Program-made: the position numbers and the translations under genes | Virus record (IMG/VR): IMGVR_UViG_3300050138_000058 | Span: 1-37,365 of that record | Source of the DNA: a virus | Length of the DNA stretch: 37,365 nt | Strand: one strand, 5' to 3' | Notes under the pieces: model-generated | The model's database searches: none | Told to the model about the DNA's origin: nothing | What the model saw: only the letters and a program-made list of their open reading frames with translations | Shown: in pieces, positions 25,301-33,810 of the stretch | Layout: the number at the start of each line of letters is the position of its first letter | How positions within the stretch are numbered: position 1 is the first letter of the stretch

Positions 25301-27075
25301 ATGTGGTGGGTGCTCCTGGCCGTATCCATACTACGATGACTGAGTTTACAAAGACACTCATCTATCGCTCATGGGTACGTTCACAGGCCCTTCGCTCTGC
25401 TACAGAGCAGAGTATGAATCCTGAAGAGACTAGCCAACTTGTTAGTAGCCAACTTAAGAATGCCTTTGATCCTGAAGGCAAGGCAATGGGGACAAACATC
25501 ACGGCTACTGGCGGTCCCTTGCAAGATGCTCTCTATCAGGCCCGCCGTGCCTCACTGACTCAGCCACTCGATGGTACACTGATGGGTAAGCGCGTACATG
25601 ACCTGCTAGAGAAGTACCCACTCTCCCGTCTTTATGCGGCTCCCTTCCAAAAGATTGGCACGAATGCCTTTTCGGAAACGTGGTCAATGATGCCGGGCCT
25701 CGCTGCGGCAAAGGCTAGTGTGCAGCAGCAGTTTAAGAATGGTGGAGACGATTGGGCACGCGCCTACTCCAATCAGATGATCGGAGCGAGTGCCACGGCC
25801 ACCCTGATGATGGCTGCGATGCGCGGACATTTGACTGGTGCTCCACCCGCAGATAAGGACCTACGTGACCAGCAGGTAGCCAATGGGGTGAAGCCCTATA
25901 GCTTTACCTTTGGTGGGGTACGGGTTCCCCTTGATCGCATCCCCTTTGTTGGATCAATGGTGCAGGATACAAAGGATATTGGTGATGGGGTGTCTGCTCT
26001 CCGTGCGCGCCAAGACTCTCAGTCCAAGTATTGGCAAGAGGCACAGGGCAATAAGTATGCCTATATGGACAACCATCCTGTCTTCCAACATATGCGGCAA
26101 ATTGCTGACTTTGTATCGGGTACCCGTGGCACGTTGTCGTCAGATGGTGCAAAAGCACTGTCAGGCATCACACTTAATCTGACAAAGAACTCAACTGATC
26201 CCACATGGTTCGGGTCTGTGTCGCACCTGCTTGAGATCATAACGGGTGGGGATACTGAAGAGAATGGGGCCAAGCTGGCACAGTGGGCACTGACCGAAGC
26301 AAAGACCATGATTACTCCGGGTGCTGCCTTCTGGAAGAGTATCAACTCGGATGGGATTCATGGTGAAATACGCTCCCTCCTTACAGACCTCAAAATTAAG
26401 GCTCCAGGCTATGGCACTGTTGAGCCCAACTACAATATGTTTGGGTCAGAAGTTGAGGCTCCGCCTGCCTTTGCCGACTGGCAGCAGGATCATCATACCA
26501 ATCCAGCGCAGAGTTGTATGCAGGGTGGTCCCGACTGGATACAGACAGCCCTGCTTGCTATGGGTAAGTCTATGCCCGGCATCGCAAAGGCCACTCCAGG
26601 TCAGGATGGCTTGCCTGATGTGGACTGGACTGATCGCGGACAATGGGATCAGGAGAAGGGTGCAGAAGGTGTGTCTCCCTATGCGCGCGTTCATCAGCTA
26701 CTTGCGAGCCCAATGTTCGGTGATAGAAGCTCAGAGGATGTGGTTCGGGAGATCATGGAGAGCGATGAATATAAGAAGCTTCCAGATACGAACCCACTCA
26801 TGCCCGATGGTCCACGATACAATATTATTGCTGAAGTGATGCAGCAGATGAATGAAGCAGCCATCGCCAAGATGGAGTCAGAACCCCGCTATCACAACTT
26901 TGCTTTACAGGTCGAGGCTGCTAAGGAGCAGAAGGAGACTGGCAAGGAAGCGGCAGATAGTATCACTCATGCAGTACGACACGCTATCCTCGGTGACTCA
27001 GCAGCAAAAGTGAATGCACCTACACCCTCTCAAGGAAGTATGATGCACTGGAATACAACCAGAGGTAAGAAATAA
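22399..27075 (+). CDS. Internal virion protein D-like, T7 gp16-like, 1,558 aa
   Basis: The largest gene, in the gp16 position. The first 75 residues are Pro/Ala-rich. Hydrophobic Ala/Gly helices follow (ARGVAQFGTLALLTSGGGPG; TMELGIGAAAGVWAAVRGGG), then a coiled region and about six imperfect F-x-N-A-T repeats at residues 706-830. A C-terminal half resembles other podoviral ejection proteins (AYSNQMIGASATATLMMAAM; YSFTFGGVRVPLDRIPF). T7 gp16 (1,318) starts with a lytic transglycosylase; no ESGG-type catalytic motif is seen here. It is expected to form the inner-membrane end of the ejection channel. Confidence 0.83.
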   Translation: MADDAQAGPPAPVQAESTATPAPPAAPPIQKPGTEQAAYNLAQQIKGSAAGTAETEQSAPTIGQKVANIVSDQVDNAKHMHPLNDAEAGITGAGNMLSNLAVAGARKLRPDAMNNALGILSGQKVTSDTPTARVNPYQISPDQMKVAFGEPASWMDNAARGVAQFGTLALLTSGGGPGLTAAADASIGPRVGIAAAKWTLGTAKVGTLMTIGSDPSTPEFFTKQLQQAPRGSVRGYFGNLLGANPLDPDWLAYTRAEGRNLISAGTMELGIGAAAGVWAAVRGGGQPALETFLATAKPAEEDVAEMAHQVDGTVKVSDIPPDVPPGEPLAAPEAEAAPATPSTAWDRRQAETHMLADIERRSGVANRRMQELNTELQGESRRRSYEMAAAEGEPKYAIQQGNSDVFYDNKPPAPTPDVVMPDHGSAEVEVAQRNEAASQREIAAAGPAKYEAGWRELSKAMKAGAHRADIQQILRDHDIRVPYGIPAEDIQSYVHSLGQMIRGTGTGEGTGKTVEQLAKETAESLNPDEPSTTTMGRFRDWFRSGDDPEAKVTGAGLYIRALGHQSNEVGEALGAAPMSPTAQMNVQKMWQTLMELHVPWRGNASRTGSILQAYGGGAEDNAAELEGGRVEAAGAQEGAPAPREAAGEQATEKLAATQSAITLDPEGLREFGQSLRIANGDPSELLEATRQSMIRETLLRNTKWPPMLPHSQAFRDATGIAMEDPRFPKQATSFTNATENAEAAPRSGKQFPPSSPAFANATDAAATPPPRFPPASTGFKNATENVEATPREEQQFGPSSPAFISATGKAMAKDEPPMSSAMFRAATKASQMTEWDKAKASFSMYMINNMIGGVPTYEKVAMSQMFQMLHLPMETFVGGGPYGIRAVKKAIGGDFSGALADTKAGAAMMTQGLDQFAGLVTEANQAMRAAARSLRSGQSHIDPGSVIFPGGRISPEYFDLGQANYLYNVVGAPGRIHTTMTEFTKTLIYRSWVRSQALRSATEQSMNPEETSQLVSSQLKNAFDPEGKAMGTNITATGGPLQDALYQARRASLTQPLDGTLMGKRVHDLLEKYPLSRLYAAPFQKIGTNAFSETWSMMPGLAAAKASVQQQFKNGGDDWARAYSNQMIGASATATLMMAAMRGHLTGAPPADKDLRDQQVANGVKPYSFTFGGVRVPLDRIPFVGSMVQDTKDIGDGVSALRARQDSQSKYWQEAQGNKYAYMDNHPVFQHMRQIADFVSGTRGTLSSDGAKALSGITLNLTKNSTDPTWFGSVSHLLEIITGGDTEENGAKLAQWALTEAKTMITPGAAFWKSINSDGIHGEIRSLLTDLKIKAPGYGTVEPNYNMFGSEVEAPPAFADWQQDHHTNPAQSCMQGGPDWIQTALLAMGKSMPGIAKATPGQDGLPDVDWTDRGQWDQEKGAEGVSPYARVHQLLASPMFGDRSSEDVVREIMESDEYKKLPDTNPLMPDGPRYNIIAEVMQQMNEAAIAKMESEPRYHNFALQVEAAKEQKETGKEAADSITHAVRHAILGDSAAKVNAPTPSQGSMMHWNTTRGKK
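24529..24888 (+). repeat. F-x-[ND]-A-T amino-acid repeats in the gp16-like protein
   Basis: Six imperfect copies of a unit like P-x-S-x-x-F-x-N-A-T-x-x-A, with the Phe codons at 24538, 24598, 24670, 24733, 24805 and 24865, spaced 20, 24, 21, 24 and 20 codons apart. Copies 2 and 4 share FTNATENAEA/FKNATENVEA; copies 3 and 5 share FPPSSPAFANAT/FGPSSPAFISAT, which suggests a two-unit (about 45-codon) duplication. Confidence 0.8.
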
Positions 27076-27512
27076 TGCCAATAGGCCACAAGGAACATAA
27101 AATCCTTCAGGATCGGCTTGAACATGAAACGGAGATGCGGAAGTCACAGCAGAAATCTGTTCGCCGCGCTCTCAAACTAGCACTTCGGGAATTGAAACGT
27201 CGCCTCAGCGTTCTCAATGGAGAGCGTGCCCGACAGGATGAAGACCGCCTACTCATGGCAAGCAACACTCGTGTGGATGGTCTAATCAATCAGGCTGAGA
27301 CTAAATATGAGGCCCTAAGTGCGCGGCTTCGGGTATTAGAGGATCTACGTCGGATTCAGGAAGGTAGTATAGCTGAGGGACGTGCGGCTATCGATAAGCG
27401 TGCAACCGATATGGCGCGTATGCAGTGGAAGGTTAGCCTTGTGATGACGGGTATCTTCCTGCTCATATCTATTTTAGTAAATGCTGTGTTTCACGTTGTA
27501 GTCCCCAAGTAA
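27075..27512 (+). CDS. Coiled-coil protein with C-terminal membrane anchor
   Basis: A 145-residue protein: basic start, long charged coiled coil (about residues 10-112, many Arg/Glu/Lys) and one hydrophobic helix at the end (KVSLVMTGIFLLISILVNAVFHVVV, about 118-142). This layout resembles XhlA-type holin partners and also tail-anchored proteins. T7 has its holin and spanin near the terminase genes, so a lysis role is reasonable by position. Sequence alone does not decide. Confidence 0.72.
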   Translation: MPIGHKEHKILQDRLEHETEMRKSQQKSVRRALKLALRELKRRLSVLNGERARQDEDRLLMASNTRVDGLINQAETKYEALSARLRVLEDLRRIQEGSIAEGRAAIDKRATDMARMQWKVSLVMTGIFLLISILVNAVFHVVVPK

Positions 27513-27785
27513 ATGCCTGACATCACTCCGGCCCAGCAGAAACTAGTCGAGCAGGCTGATCGCGTACAGGCTATGTTGCTCAATGACTTTGAGGCTATCC
27601 TGAAGCCAGACAAGAATGGGATGACCGCCGCCTCACCAACAGATCGTGCCACGATAGCCCGCTACCTGAAGGACAATAACTTCAGAGTAGATGCCAATAA
27701 CCTTCCGCAGAATCTGGCCGAGATGGTTGCAGCCACTCGTGCTAAACGACCGATGCCTGACGCATCCAAACTCCCAGGTGAATAG
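27513..27785 (+). CDS. terS: Small terminase subunit, T7 gp18-like
   Basis: A 90-residue protein directly before the large terminase, as in T7 (gp18, 89 residues). The segments DRVQAMLLNDFEAILK and SPTDRATIARYLKDNNFRVD are consistent with the small packaging subunits of T7-like phages, which form a ring, bind the concatemer junction and stimulate the motor. The stop overlaps the GTG of the large subunit (TAGTG). Assignment rests on size, pattern and synteny. Confidence 0.78.
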   Translation: MPDITPAQQKLVEQADRVQAMLLNDFEAILKPDKNGMTAASPTDRATIARYLKDNNFRVDANNLPQNLAEMVAATRAKRPMPDASKLPGE

Positions 27786-29596
27786 TGGCTTGGACAAAGG
27801 ACGAAATCCATGAAGCGGGACTTGACGTATTTGCAAACTTTCTGTCCCTGGTGTGGGCACATCTTGGCTTGCCGGAACCTGATGCAGTCCAGCTTGAAAT
27901 GGCCCACTTCCTCCAGTACGGAGATAAGCGGCTCGTACTGGAAGGCTTCCGTGGGGCGGGTAAGACATGGATTACTGGCGCGTTTGCTGTATGGAACCTG
28001 CTCATTGACCAACAGCTTAACGTTCTGGTTGTATCAGCATCTCAAGGGTACGCGGATAAAGTCGCCACATTCATATCACAGATCGTCCGAGACATGCCGA
28101 TCCTCTCCTTCCTTCGTCCACGAGACGATCAGCGATCAAGTGTTATCGCCTTCGACGTGGCAGGTGCGCGGCCCAACCCTGTTCCGTCTGTCTCTTCAGT
28201 AGGACTCGGCGGTCAGATGACGGGAAACCGCTCTGACATCGTGATCGTAGATGACTCTGAGACACCAAAGAACTCCTTCACGGATCTTCTGCGTACCAAG
28301 TTAGCCGTAACTGTAAAGGAGTTTGATGCCCTTCTCAAGCCGAAGAAGGACGCGCGCATCATCTACCTCGGGACGCCACATACTGAAGAGACATTGTATA
28401 ACAAGTTGCGGGAGCTTGGTTATACTCTGGTCATATGGCCGTCTGAAGTCCCAGCGTTTCCCGACAAGTACAAGGACTGTCTCTCGCCGCTTGTCAAGCA
28501 GATGATAGCAAATGGTGTGCCCAGTGGGACACCTATTGAGCCGACACGCCACGGATTAGATGAACTCGCACAGCGTAAAGCTGCGCTTGGATTTACCCAG
28601 TACCAGATGCAGTATATGTTAGACCCGTCCCCGTCCGATCTTGACCGCTTACCGCTCCGTTGTGGAGACTGCATCGTCTATGACTTCGATATTAAAGACA
28701 CACCCATACGGTTTGTCTGGACACGCGACCCTAGATATACCATCCCGAACTATCCCGCTGGAGGAATGGATGGCGATGTGTGGAGAAGTCCCCTCTTCAC
28801 ATCCACTGAGCGTTCTGACTATCAAGGGACAGTCATGGCTATTGATCCATCTGGAAAAGGAACCGATGAAACCGGATACTCCATCGTTCGATATGCACAA
28901 GGGCTTCTCTATTGGGTCGCCTGTGGAGGATATAAGGACGGACTCTCTGACGCTACCCAGCAATCTCTGGCTACTAAAGCAATCCTCCATCGCTGCACAC
29001 ACGTCATCCTTGAACCCAACTATGGAGGGGGAGCCTTCGGACAACTCCTCAAGCCTTGGCTGGTCAAAGTCTTTGAGGAAATGGCTACAGCAAATCCTGA
29101 ACAGAAATATCTAATCCCAGCACTCGTAGAAGACTTCAAGTGGTCCCGTGGGCAGAAGGAACGCCGCATCCTTGACACTTTGGAGCCCTTGATCCAGTCT
29201 CACAAAGTTATCATCTCGCGGGCTCTCATCGACGAAGACATGAAGTGGCGTGGGGCTGATGATGAGAACCAAATGTATAGTGTTATCTACCAGATGACAC
29301 GACTGACGCGGGACAAGGGCTCATTAGCACATGAGGATAGGATCGAGAGCCTAGCAATGGCGGGTGAGTATTGGGCACACCGCATGGCTCGTGACCAGCA
29401 GAAGATGGTGCAGCGCCACAATGATGATGCCCGAGCCAAAGAGCTTAAGAAGATGATGCAGATTAGCCGCATGGGTGGGATAATGATTACTGATATGCGG
29501 ATTGGCCGAGAGATGTCACAAATGCCCAAGCACACGATCCAGAAAGACTCTGGGAATACTCACACCGACTGGAGACGCGACCGTGGCAATTGGTAG
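27785..29596 (+). CDS. terL: Large terminase subunit, T7 gp19-like
   Basis: A 603-residue packaging motor and nuclease. ATPase: Walker A FRGAGKT (55-61), Walker B DIVIVDD (151-157), coupling motif IYLGTPHTEETLY (about 193-205). RNase-H-type nuclease: first acid in AIDPSGKGTDETG (D354), second near VILEPNYGGGAFGQ (E410), third in HEDRIESL (D518). All match the T7 gp19 group, which cuts concatemers and leaves direct terminal repeats; that end type is inferred by relationship. Start is GTG 27785, overlapping the small-subunit stop. Confidence 0.95.
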   Translation: MAWTKDEIHEAGLDVFANFLSLVWAHLGLPEPDAVQLEMAHFLQYGDKRLVLEGFRGAGKTWITGAFAVWNLLIDQQLNVLVVSASQGYADKVATFISQIVRDMPILSFLRPRDDQRSSVIAFDVAGARPNPVPSVSSVGLGGQMTGNRSDIVIVDDSETPKNSFTDLLRTKLAVTVKEFDALLKPKKDARIIYLGTPHTEETLYNKLRELGYTLVIWPSEVPAFPDKYKDCLSPLVKQMIANGVPSGTPIEPTRHGLDELAQRKAALGFTQYQMQYMLDPSPSDLDRLPLRCGDCIVYDFDIKDTPIRFVWTRDPRYTIPNYPAGGMDGDVWRSPLFTSTERSDYQGTVMAIDPSGKGTDETGYSIVRYAQGLLYWVACGGYKDGLSDATQQSLATKAILHRCTHVILEPNYGGGAFGQLLKPWLVKVFEEMATANPEQKYLIPALVEDFKWSRGQKERRILDTLEPLIQSHKVIISRALIDEDMKWRGADDENQMYSVIYQMTRLTRDKGSLAHEDRIESLAMAGEYWAHRMARDQQKMVQRHNDDARAKELKKMMQISRMGGIMITDMRIGREMSQMPKHTIQKDSGNTHTDWRRDRGNW

Positions 29597-31535
29597 GATT
29601 GCGAGCGCATCAAAGGCCAAGCATGGGCACAATCCAGAGCATCCCTATGCTCCAGGCATTCAGCCTGGGGGCCAGATCAATGCCGCAGACATTCCGGTTG
29701 ATGTAATCAGTACCATTGTTCAAGAGACAGTGCAGAGTGGAGCTATCCCACCTACGATCCCTCTATCCCAGACTACGGGAGATGACGCCGACCTTCCATT
29801 AGGGATACCCACATCTGGTGCTGCCGCAGGCACTTACGGTGATTCGACGGATATCCCAGTTGTCACTGTTGACGCTTTGGGACGTATAACGAGCATCGCC
29901 ACGACACCGACTGTGCCAGTGATTCCGCCTGTTGTAGTACCTCCCTCCAGCACCATGCCAGTATGGATGACTGTAGGGGATGATGGTGACCTGCTCACGC
30001 TGGCCCTACAGCAGACGCCACAGGCTGGTGCTCCGGGAAGTGCAGGAGCACAGGGGATTCCAGGGCCACAAGGCCCGATTAGCAATGGTCCGGTGTGGCA
30101 GGGGGCTGGTGATGATGGCGACCTCCTAATAAATGAGGTTCCCACATCTGGTGCTGCTGCTGGTACCTATGGTGATGCGACTGACATTCCTGTTGTCTCG
30201 GTAGATGCCCTTGGCCGGGTACTATCAATCACTACTACACCAGTAGTCTTTCCAACCGATGTGGATATACCACAGAATCCGGCCAACCTGATGCCTGTGT
30301 GGATGGGTGCAGGTGATGATGCTGATTTGTTGCCATCGGCCAGTCCAGGCGCCCTGCCTCTCGCCGGAGGCTCGATGCAGGGTATCATCTGGTTGCAGGG
30401 TATACGGTACAACTGCGTATTTGTGAATGATGCCAACTACTCAGTCAAACCGGGTGATAACATCATCATCTACACTGGGCTCTCAGCGAATCGGACTGTC
30501 ACCTTTCCACTTGCTGCTGTGGCTCAAGGTCAATCAGTTCAGATTTGGGATGGAACAGGTAATGCCCCAGGCGCATCGAATACTGTCAACATCTATGTAG
30601 CTATTACAGCCGGTGATACAGTCAATGCTCAGACTTCTCCATTGCTTGCTGTTGCTGTGGCGTTCGGTCAGGCCACAATGGTCCCCCTACTCACAGGTGG
30701 GTGGATCTTAGCTGCCTCAACCCTTGCGGTTGGTGGAATATCTGGATCAAGTAATGGTATTCCAAACGTTACTACACAGGCCAACTGGCAGGATGCCCAG
30801 GGCTTCTTTGGCTATTCGACTGCCCGTGCTGCTGCATACATTGCTGGTGCGCTCATGCTCGGTATCACGCAAACTACAGCCCTGTCAGGCACACTCGCTC
30901 TTACTGCAAACTCTGCACCTATTCAGTTAGTGACCTCAACAGCCGCAGAGGCCATCACAGTTGTTAATCTTGGCAGCTACTATGGAATTATCAAGAATAC
31001 AGGGACGTACTTACTGACAGTGACCTCTACAGGCGGATCATCCATTCCACTTGTCCCTGGTGCAACCCTGGTCTATTGCACATCCGGCATCACTGGTTCA
31101 ATTATCATCGATGTTATCTCACTGACAGGAACCATTGGTACAGGCGGGAGCGCCACTCCAATCCAGGTTGCCACAGTTGACCTTGCAGCCCAGGCGGCTG
31201 CGATCACCGCTACCACGATGCACACAACTCTAGTGGCGGGCCGCTACCGGGCTGAGTGGATTGCACAGATTACAACGGTTGGATCAGTTTCCTCTTCATT
31301 AGGCGGAACGAATGGGTTTCAGATGGAGTGGACAAGCCAAGATACATCGGCTGCTACTGCTTCGGGTCCGACAATCCCATCGGCTGGCAATGCCACTACT
31401 ATTGCACTAGCTGGTGTTGTCCCAATGAATTGTACGGCGGCAACAAACATTCAGTATATCTTCGGTTATACCTCGGCAGCCGCTGCAACCATGAAGTATT
31501 CGCTCCACATTCGCTTGTACTACCTCGGACCTTAA
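29583..31535 (+). CDS. Tail fibre / receptor-binding protein
   Basis: A 650-residue fibre from GTG 29583, with GGAG eight bases upstream, overlapping the terminase by 14 bases. Two repeats of IPTSGAAAGTYGDSTDIPVV-T/S-VDALGR occur (protein about 81-111 and 189-218), a module common in tail fibres. A collagen-like stretch GAPGSAGAQGIPGPQGP lies between them, and P-V-W-x-x-x-GDD-x-DL recurs. The C-terminal ~100 residues (VAGRYRAEWIAQITTVGSVS ... MKYSLHIRLYYLGP) are probably the receptor-binding head. No chaperone or depolymerase motif is apparent. The usual gp17 N-terminal anchor domain is not recognisable. Confidence 0.82.
   Translation: MAIGRIASASKAKHGHNPEHPYAPGIQPGGQINAADIPVDVISTIVQETVQSGAIPPTIPLSQTTGDDADLPLGIPTSGAAAGTYGDSTDIPVVTVDALGRITSIATTPTVPVIPPVVVPPSSTMPVWMTVGDDGDLLTLALQQTPQAGAPGSAGAQGIPGPQGPISNGPVWQGAGDDGDLLINEVPTSGAAAGTYGDATDIPVVSVDALGRVLSITTTPVVFPTDVDIPQNPANLMPVWMGAGDDADLLPSASPGALPLAGGSMQGIIWLQGIRYNCVFVNDANYSVKPGDNIIIYTGLSANRTVTFPLAAVAQGQSVQIWDGTGNAPGASNTVNIYVAITAGDTVNAQTSPLLAVAVAFGQATMVPLLTGGWILAASTLAVGGISGSSNGIPNVTTQANWQDAQGFFGYSTARAAAYIAGALMLGITQTTALSGTLALTANSAPIQLVTSTAAEAITVVNLGSYYGIIKNTGTYLLTVTSTGGSSIPLVPGATLVYCTSGITGSIIIDVISLTGTIGTGGSATPIQVATVDLAAQAAAITATTMHTTLVAGRYRAEWIAQITTVGSVSSSLGGTNGFQMEWTSQDTSAATASGPTIPSAGNATTIALAGVVPMNCTAATNIQYIFGYTSAAAATMKYSLHIRLYYLGP
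29768..30336 (+). repeat. Repeats in the tail fibre gene
   Basis: Two copies of a PTSGAAAGTYGD-x-TDIPVV-x-VDALGR unit (about 29809-29900 and 30142-30225) and four copies of a GDD-x-DL motif (near 29779, 29979, 30109 and 30310), three preceded by P-V-W. The second and third nucleotide copies are alike enough to indicate duplication. Confidence 0.75.
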
Positions 31536-31546
31536 TAGGAGACACA

Positions 31547-31891
31547 ATGGCTTACGGATCAATCAAGAGGGTCGGGCCACTAGCCATGATCCTGACCACG
31601 CCCACCAACATCTATCAGGGTGGGAATGGATCAGCCCTCATCTATGACAAGATCGCCCAGATCCACATTGTCAACAAAACATCCTCTCCTGCTACCTTCA
31701 CCATGTATCTCGGCGCTACAGGTGCATCGGCAGCTGGTACAGAACTCTTTGTTGGTGTCAATATCCCTGCCAATGGATACTTCGACTGGTTCACACCAAC
31801 GAAACTTGTGTCAACTGAATTTCTCGTAGGGTTCGCCAGTGTCACTTTGGCACTTACCATCACCATTATGACGGAGCAATTCGTCGTCTAA
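31547..31891 (+). CDS. Hypothetical fibre-adjacent protein, beta-rich
   Basis: A 114-residue protein with a clear GGAG five bases before ATG 31547. Sequence is beta-rich and low in charge (IAQIHIVNKTSSPATFTMYL; AAGTELFVGVNIPANGYFDW; LALTITIMTEQFVV), typical of small carbohydrate-binding or fibre-associated jelly-roll proteins. The frame is open further upstream inside the fibre gene, but that extension has no ribosome site. Close coupling to the fibre gene suggests an accessory tail role. Confidence 0.75.
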   Translation: MAYGSIKRVGPLAMILTTPTNIYQGGNGSALIYDKIAQIHIVNKTSSPATFTMYLGATGASAAGTELFVGVNIPANGYFDWFTPTKLVSTEFLVGFASVTLALTITIMTEQFVV

Positions 31892-31899
31892 GGAGCGGT

Positions 31900-32199
31900 A
31901 TGAAGTTCCCGGCTGGTATTCCGAAGTCAATGCCTTCACACATGGGTTCGATTCCTGTTCATTTCGTTGATCGGCTCAAGCTCAAAGATGACACAAAGCT
32001 CATGGGATGCTATCGTCCCAAGCATCGTGAGATCCAACTGCGTGCAGGGAATCTACACCCAATGGCAGTGCGTCAAACACTGTGGCATGAATGGGTTCAT
32101 GCTATTCTCATAGATGCAAATGCAGTGCCGAAAGACCACGACCAAGAAGAAGCAGTTTGTGATGCAATGGGTATGGCCCTCGCTGTACTCTTCACCTAA
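31900..32199 (+). CDS. Zinc metallopeptidase-like protein (HExxH)
   Basis: A 99-residue protein with a perfect GGAG ribosome site. The segment TLWHEWVHAILIDANA carries HEWVH, the HExxH zinc site, and is followed 19 residues later by EEAVCDAMGMALAVL, whose acidic residues could supply the third ligand as in gluzincins. Similar short HExxH proteins occur among tailed phages with no known substrate. It lies between fibre-associated and small membrane genes. Peptidase activity is inferred from the motif alone. Confidence 0.78.
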   Translation: MKFPAGIPKSMPSHMGSIPVHFVDRLKLKDDTKLMGCYRPKHREIQLRAGNLHPMAVRQTLWHEWVHAILIDANAVPKDHDQEEAVCDAMGMALAVLFT

Positions 32200-32211
32200 C
32201 CGGAGCCTATA

Positions 32212-32430
32212 ATGCCTGGACCAACACCGCCTACCAGTACCCATGACTACGGTGGACACATGAAGGGTGGCTTCCATGAAGGAACCCGGCGTGATGCGCC
32301 GACCGAACGCGGGTCCAGAGAGACCCGAGAGAAACGGAGTGATAGCACACGGGCATCAGGGAACCTCGGCCCGACTGGTCCCGATGATCCGGCAAACGTT
32401 AGTCCCTCAAATCAAGGAGCCGCTGCATAA
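32212..32430 (+). CDS. Hypothetical charged, probably disordered protein
   Basis: A 72-residue protein rich in Gly, Arg, Ser and Pro (THDYGGHMKGGFHEGTRRDA; RGSRETREKRSDSTRASGNL) with no hydrophobic core, so probably disordered. GGAG precedes the ATG. Its stop overlaps the next ATG (TAATG). No family recognised. Confidence 0.65.
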   Translation: MPGPTPPTSTHDYGGHMKGGFHEGTRRDAPTERGSRETREKRSDSTRASGNLGPTGPDDPANVSPSNQGAAA

Positions 32431-32615
32431 TGATCTCCCTTATCATCACCCTGGTCATTGTCGGGGTTCTGCTGTACTGTTTCAATGACTTCGTGCCGAT
32501 GGACCCAAAGTTCAAGAAGCTCATCAATGTCCTTGTCTGCCTTGCGGCTGCCCTCTATGTCCTTCATGGCTTCGGCTATGGGTCGGACTTCGGGCATCAT
32601 CACTGGAGAGACTAA
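32430..32615 (+). CDS. Small two-helix membrane protein
   Basis: A 61-residue protein with two hydrophobic helices: MISLIITLVIVGVLLYCF and LINVLVCLAAALYVLHGFGY, joined by a short PMDPKFKK loop, and a His-rich end (HHHW). This is the layout of a common class of phage small membrane proteins and also of class II holins. With no endolysin nearby, a holin role is only a possibility. Confidence 0.75.
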   Translation: MISLIITLVIVGVLLYCFNDFVPMDPKFKKLINVLVCLAAALYVLHGFGYGSDFGHHHWRD

Positions 32616-33793
32616 TGCGAAAGTGGTTTATTGCAGCCCTCGTAGCCCTGGCTAGTGTCTGCACAGCCCAGGCTCAGACCCTTACCCTTACGGGTGTCCC
32701 CCAGATCGCAGTAGTCGGGGATACCATCCACCCCACCGCCGTCTATACGCCAGCGGGTGGGGTTGCTGGGTACTGTAAGACGTGCTGGTTCGCCACCACG
32801 AACACGGTAGCCTCACGGACTACTACAACCATGAGTAACTATGGTACATGGTCAAAGGCTCCAGGGTCAACAGTGCCGATAGTGGCCCTTATACCGGGCA
32901 CTACGGTCATCTACGGTACCGTATATGGTACTACGATCCGTGCCATAGCGACCATGCTGGTGACAGCCCAGGTCATCAATCTACCCCCTCCGGTGGGTAC
33001 ACCAAACATGCCAGCGGGCATGACGGTAGTCTGTCAGACCGGGCAGGTGACAGCAATGACTGTCACAGGCTCCAGTGTAGCCTTTGGTGGCCCAAAGCCT
33101 TGTACGTGGCAGGATAACGGCCCAGGGACAGGTTCTATTGGGCTTGCGACGGGTGCCAAGAATCCTGATGGCAGTGTGAACACAGATATCCAGAAGACGG
33201 GCTACCGTGTCATGTTTCCAGCCGGAAAGGTCAATGATCCGGCATGGGGAATGTATACGCCTCATGCAGGTGGCACTGGGACGTACTACATCAGTTGGTT
33301 AGAGCGTCAGGAGGTTCATGGTGCCTATCCCGCCATCCAGAAGGTGATGAATAGTCTGGACAGTAAGGCATGGGCTCCCAAGGGTCCGAATGGAGACCTG
33401 ACCATCATGTCTTGGATGGACTTCAGCTATTTCACTCCAACTGCTATCATTGGCTTGAACTTCCAGGGGGAAGATAACGCCAACATCCCTGACAATAACC
33501 TGACTGGTAAGTCTGGCACTGTGGCCGCAGCGGCTACCATGTCCCTGCCTGGAGTGCAGAAGGGTGATGGGTCATGGGATCAGGAAGAAGTGCTGATTGT
33601 AGGATCAGGGAACGTGGGTACAAGTTCTGTGACGTTCTTTGTCAATGGAAAGCAGGTTGCGAAGGCAACAGGTGTGACCAATGCCTCAGTCTGGAATGAA
33701 ACAGACCAGTATGTCTCTCGGTCTGTGTATAGTGGGACTCAAGCGATTACAACTCACATGGACTTCGATCAGGTAACGATTGCTGTCAAGTAA
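32615..33793 (+). CDS. Secreted protein with Ig-like and ConA-like (jelly-roll) regions
   Basis: A 392-residue protein that starts with a classical signal peptide (MRKWFIAALVALASVCTAQA, cleavage near residue 19-21). Residues about 22-120 look Ig-like and Thr/Val-rich. The C-terminal ~260 residues have features of laminin-G/ConA-type jelly rolls: YRVMFPAGKVNDPAWGMYTP, a YYISWLERQEVHG strand, GDGSWDQEEVLIV and SVTFFVNGKQVAKATGV. Such domains bind or cleave polysaccharides. Catalytic residues are not recognised. Export by the host suggests action in the periplasm or outside, possibly on host glycans. Confidence 0.75.
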   Translation: MRKWFIAALVALASVCTAQAQTLTLTGVPQIAVVGDTIHPTAVYTPAGGVAGYCKTCWFATTNTVASRTTTTMSNYGTWSKAPGSTVPIVALIPGTTVIYGTVYGTTIRAIATMLVTAQVINLPPPVGTPNMPAGMTVVCQTGQVTAMTVTGSSVAFGGPKPCTWQDNGPGTGSIGLATGAKNPDGSVNTDIQKTGYRVMFPAGKVNDPAWGMYTPHAGGTGTYYISWLERQEVHGAYPAIQKVMNSLDSKAWAPKGPNGDLTIMSWMDFSYFTPTAIIGLNFQGEDNANIPDNNLTGKSGTVAAAATMSLPGVQKGDGSWDQEEVLIVGSGNVGTSSVTFFVNGKQVAKATGVTNASVWNETDQYVSRSVYSGTQAITTHMDFDQVTIAVK

Positions 33794-33810
33794 GGGGAGG
33801 GTAACGATCA

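Noticed and set aside
29834-30145. Antisense open frame (103 aa) under the tail fibre
   Set aside because: Created by the repetitive Gly/Pro codons of the collagen-like region.
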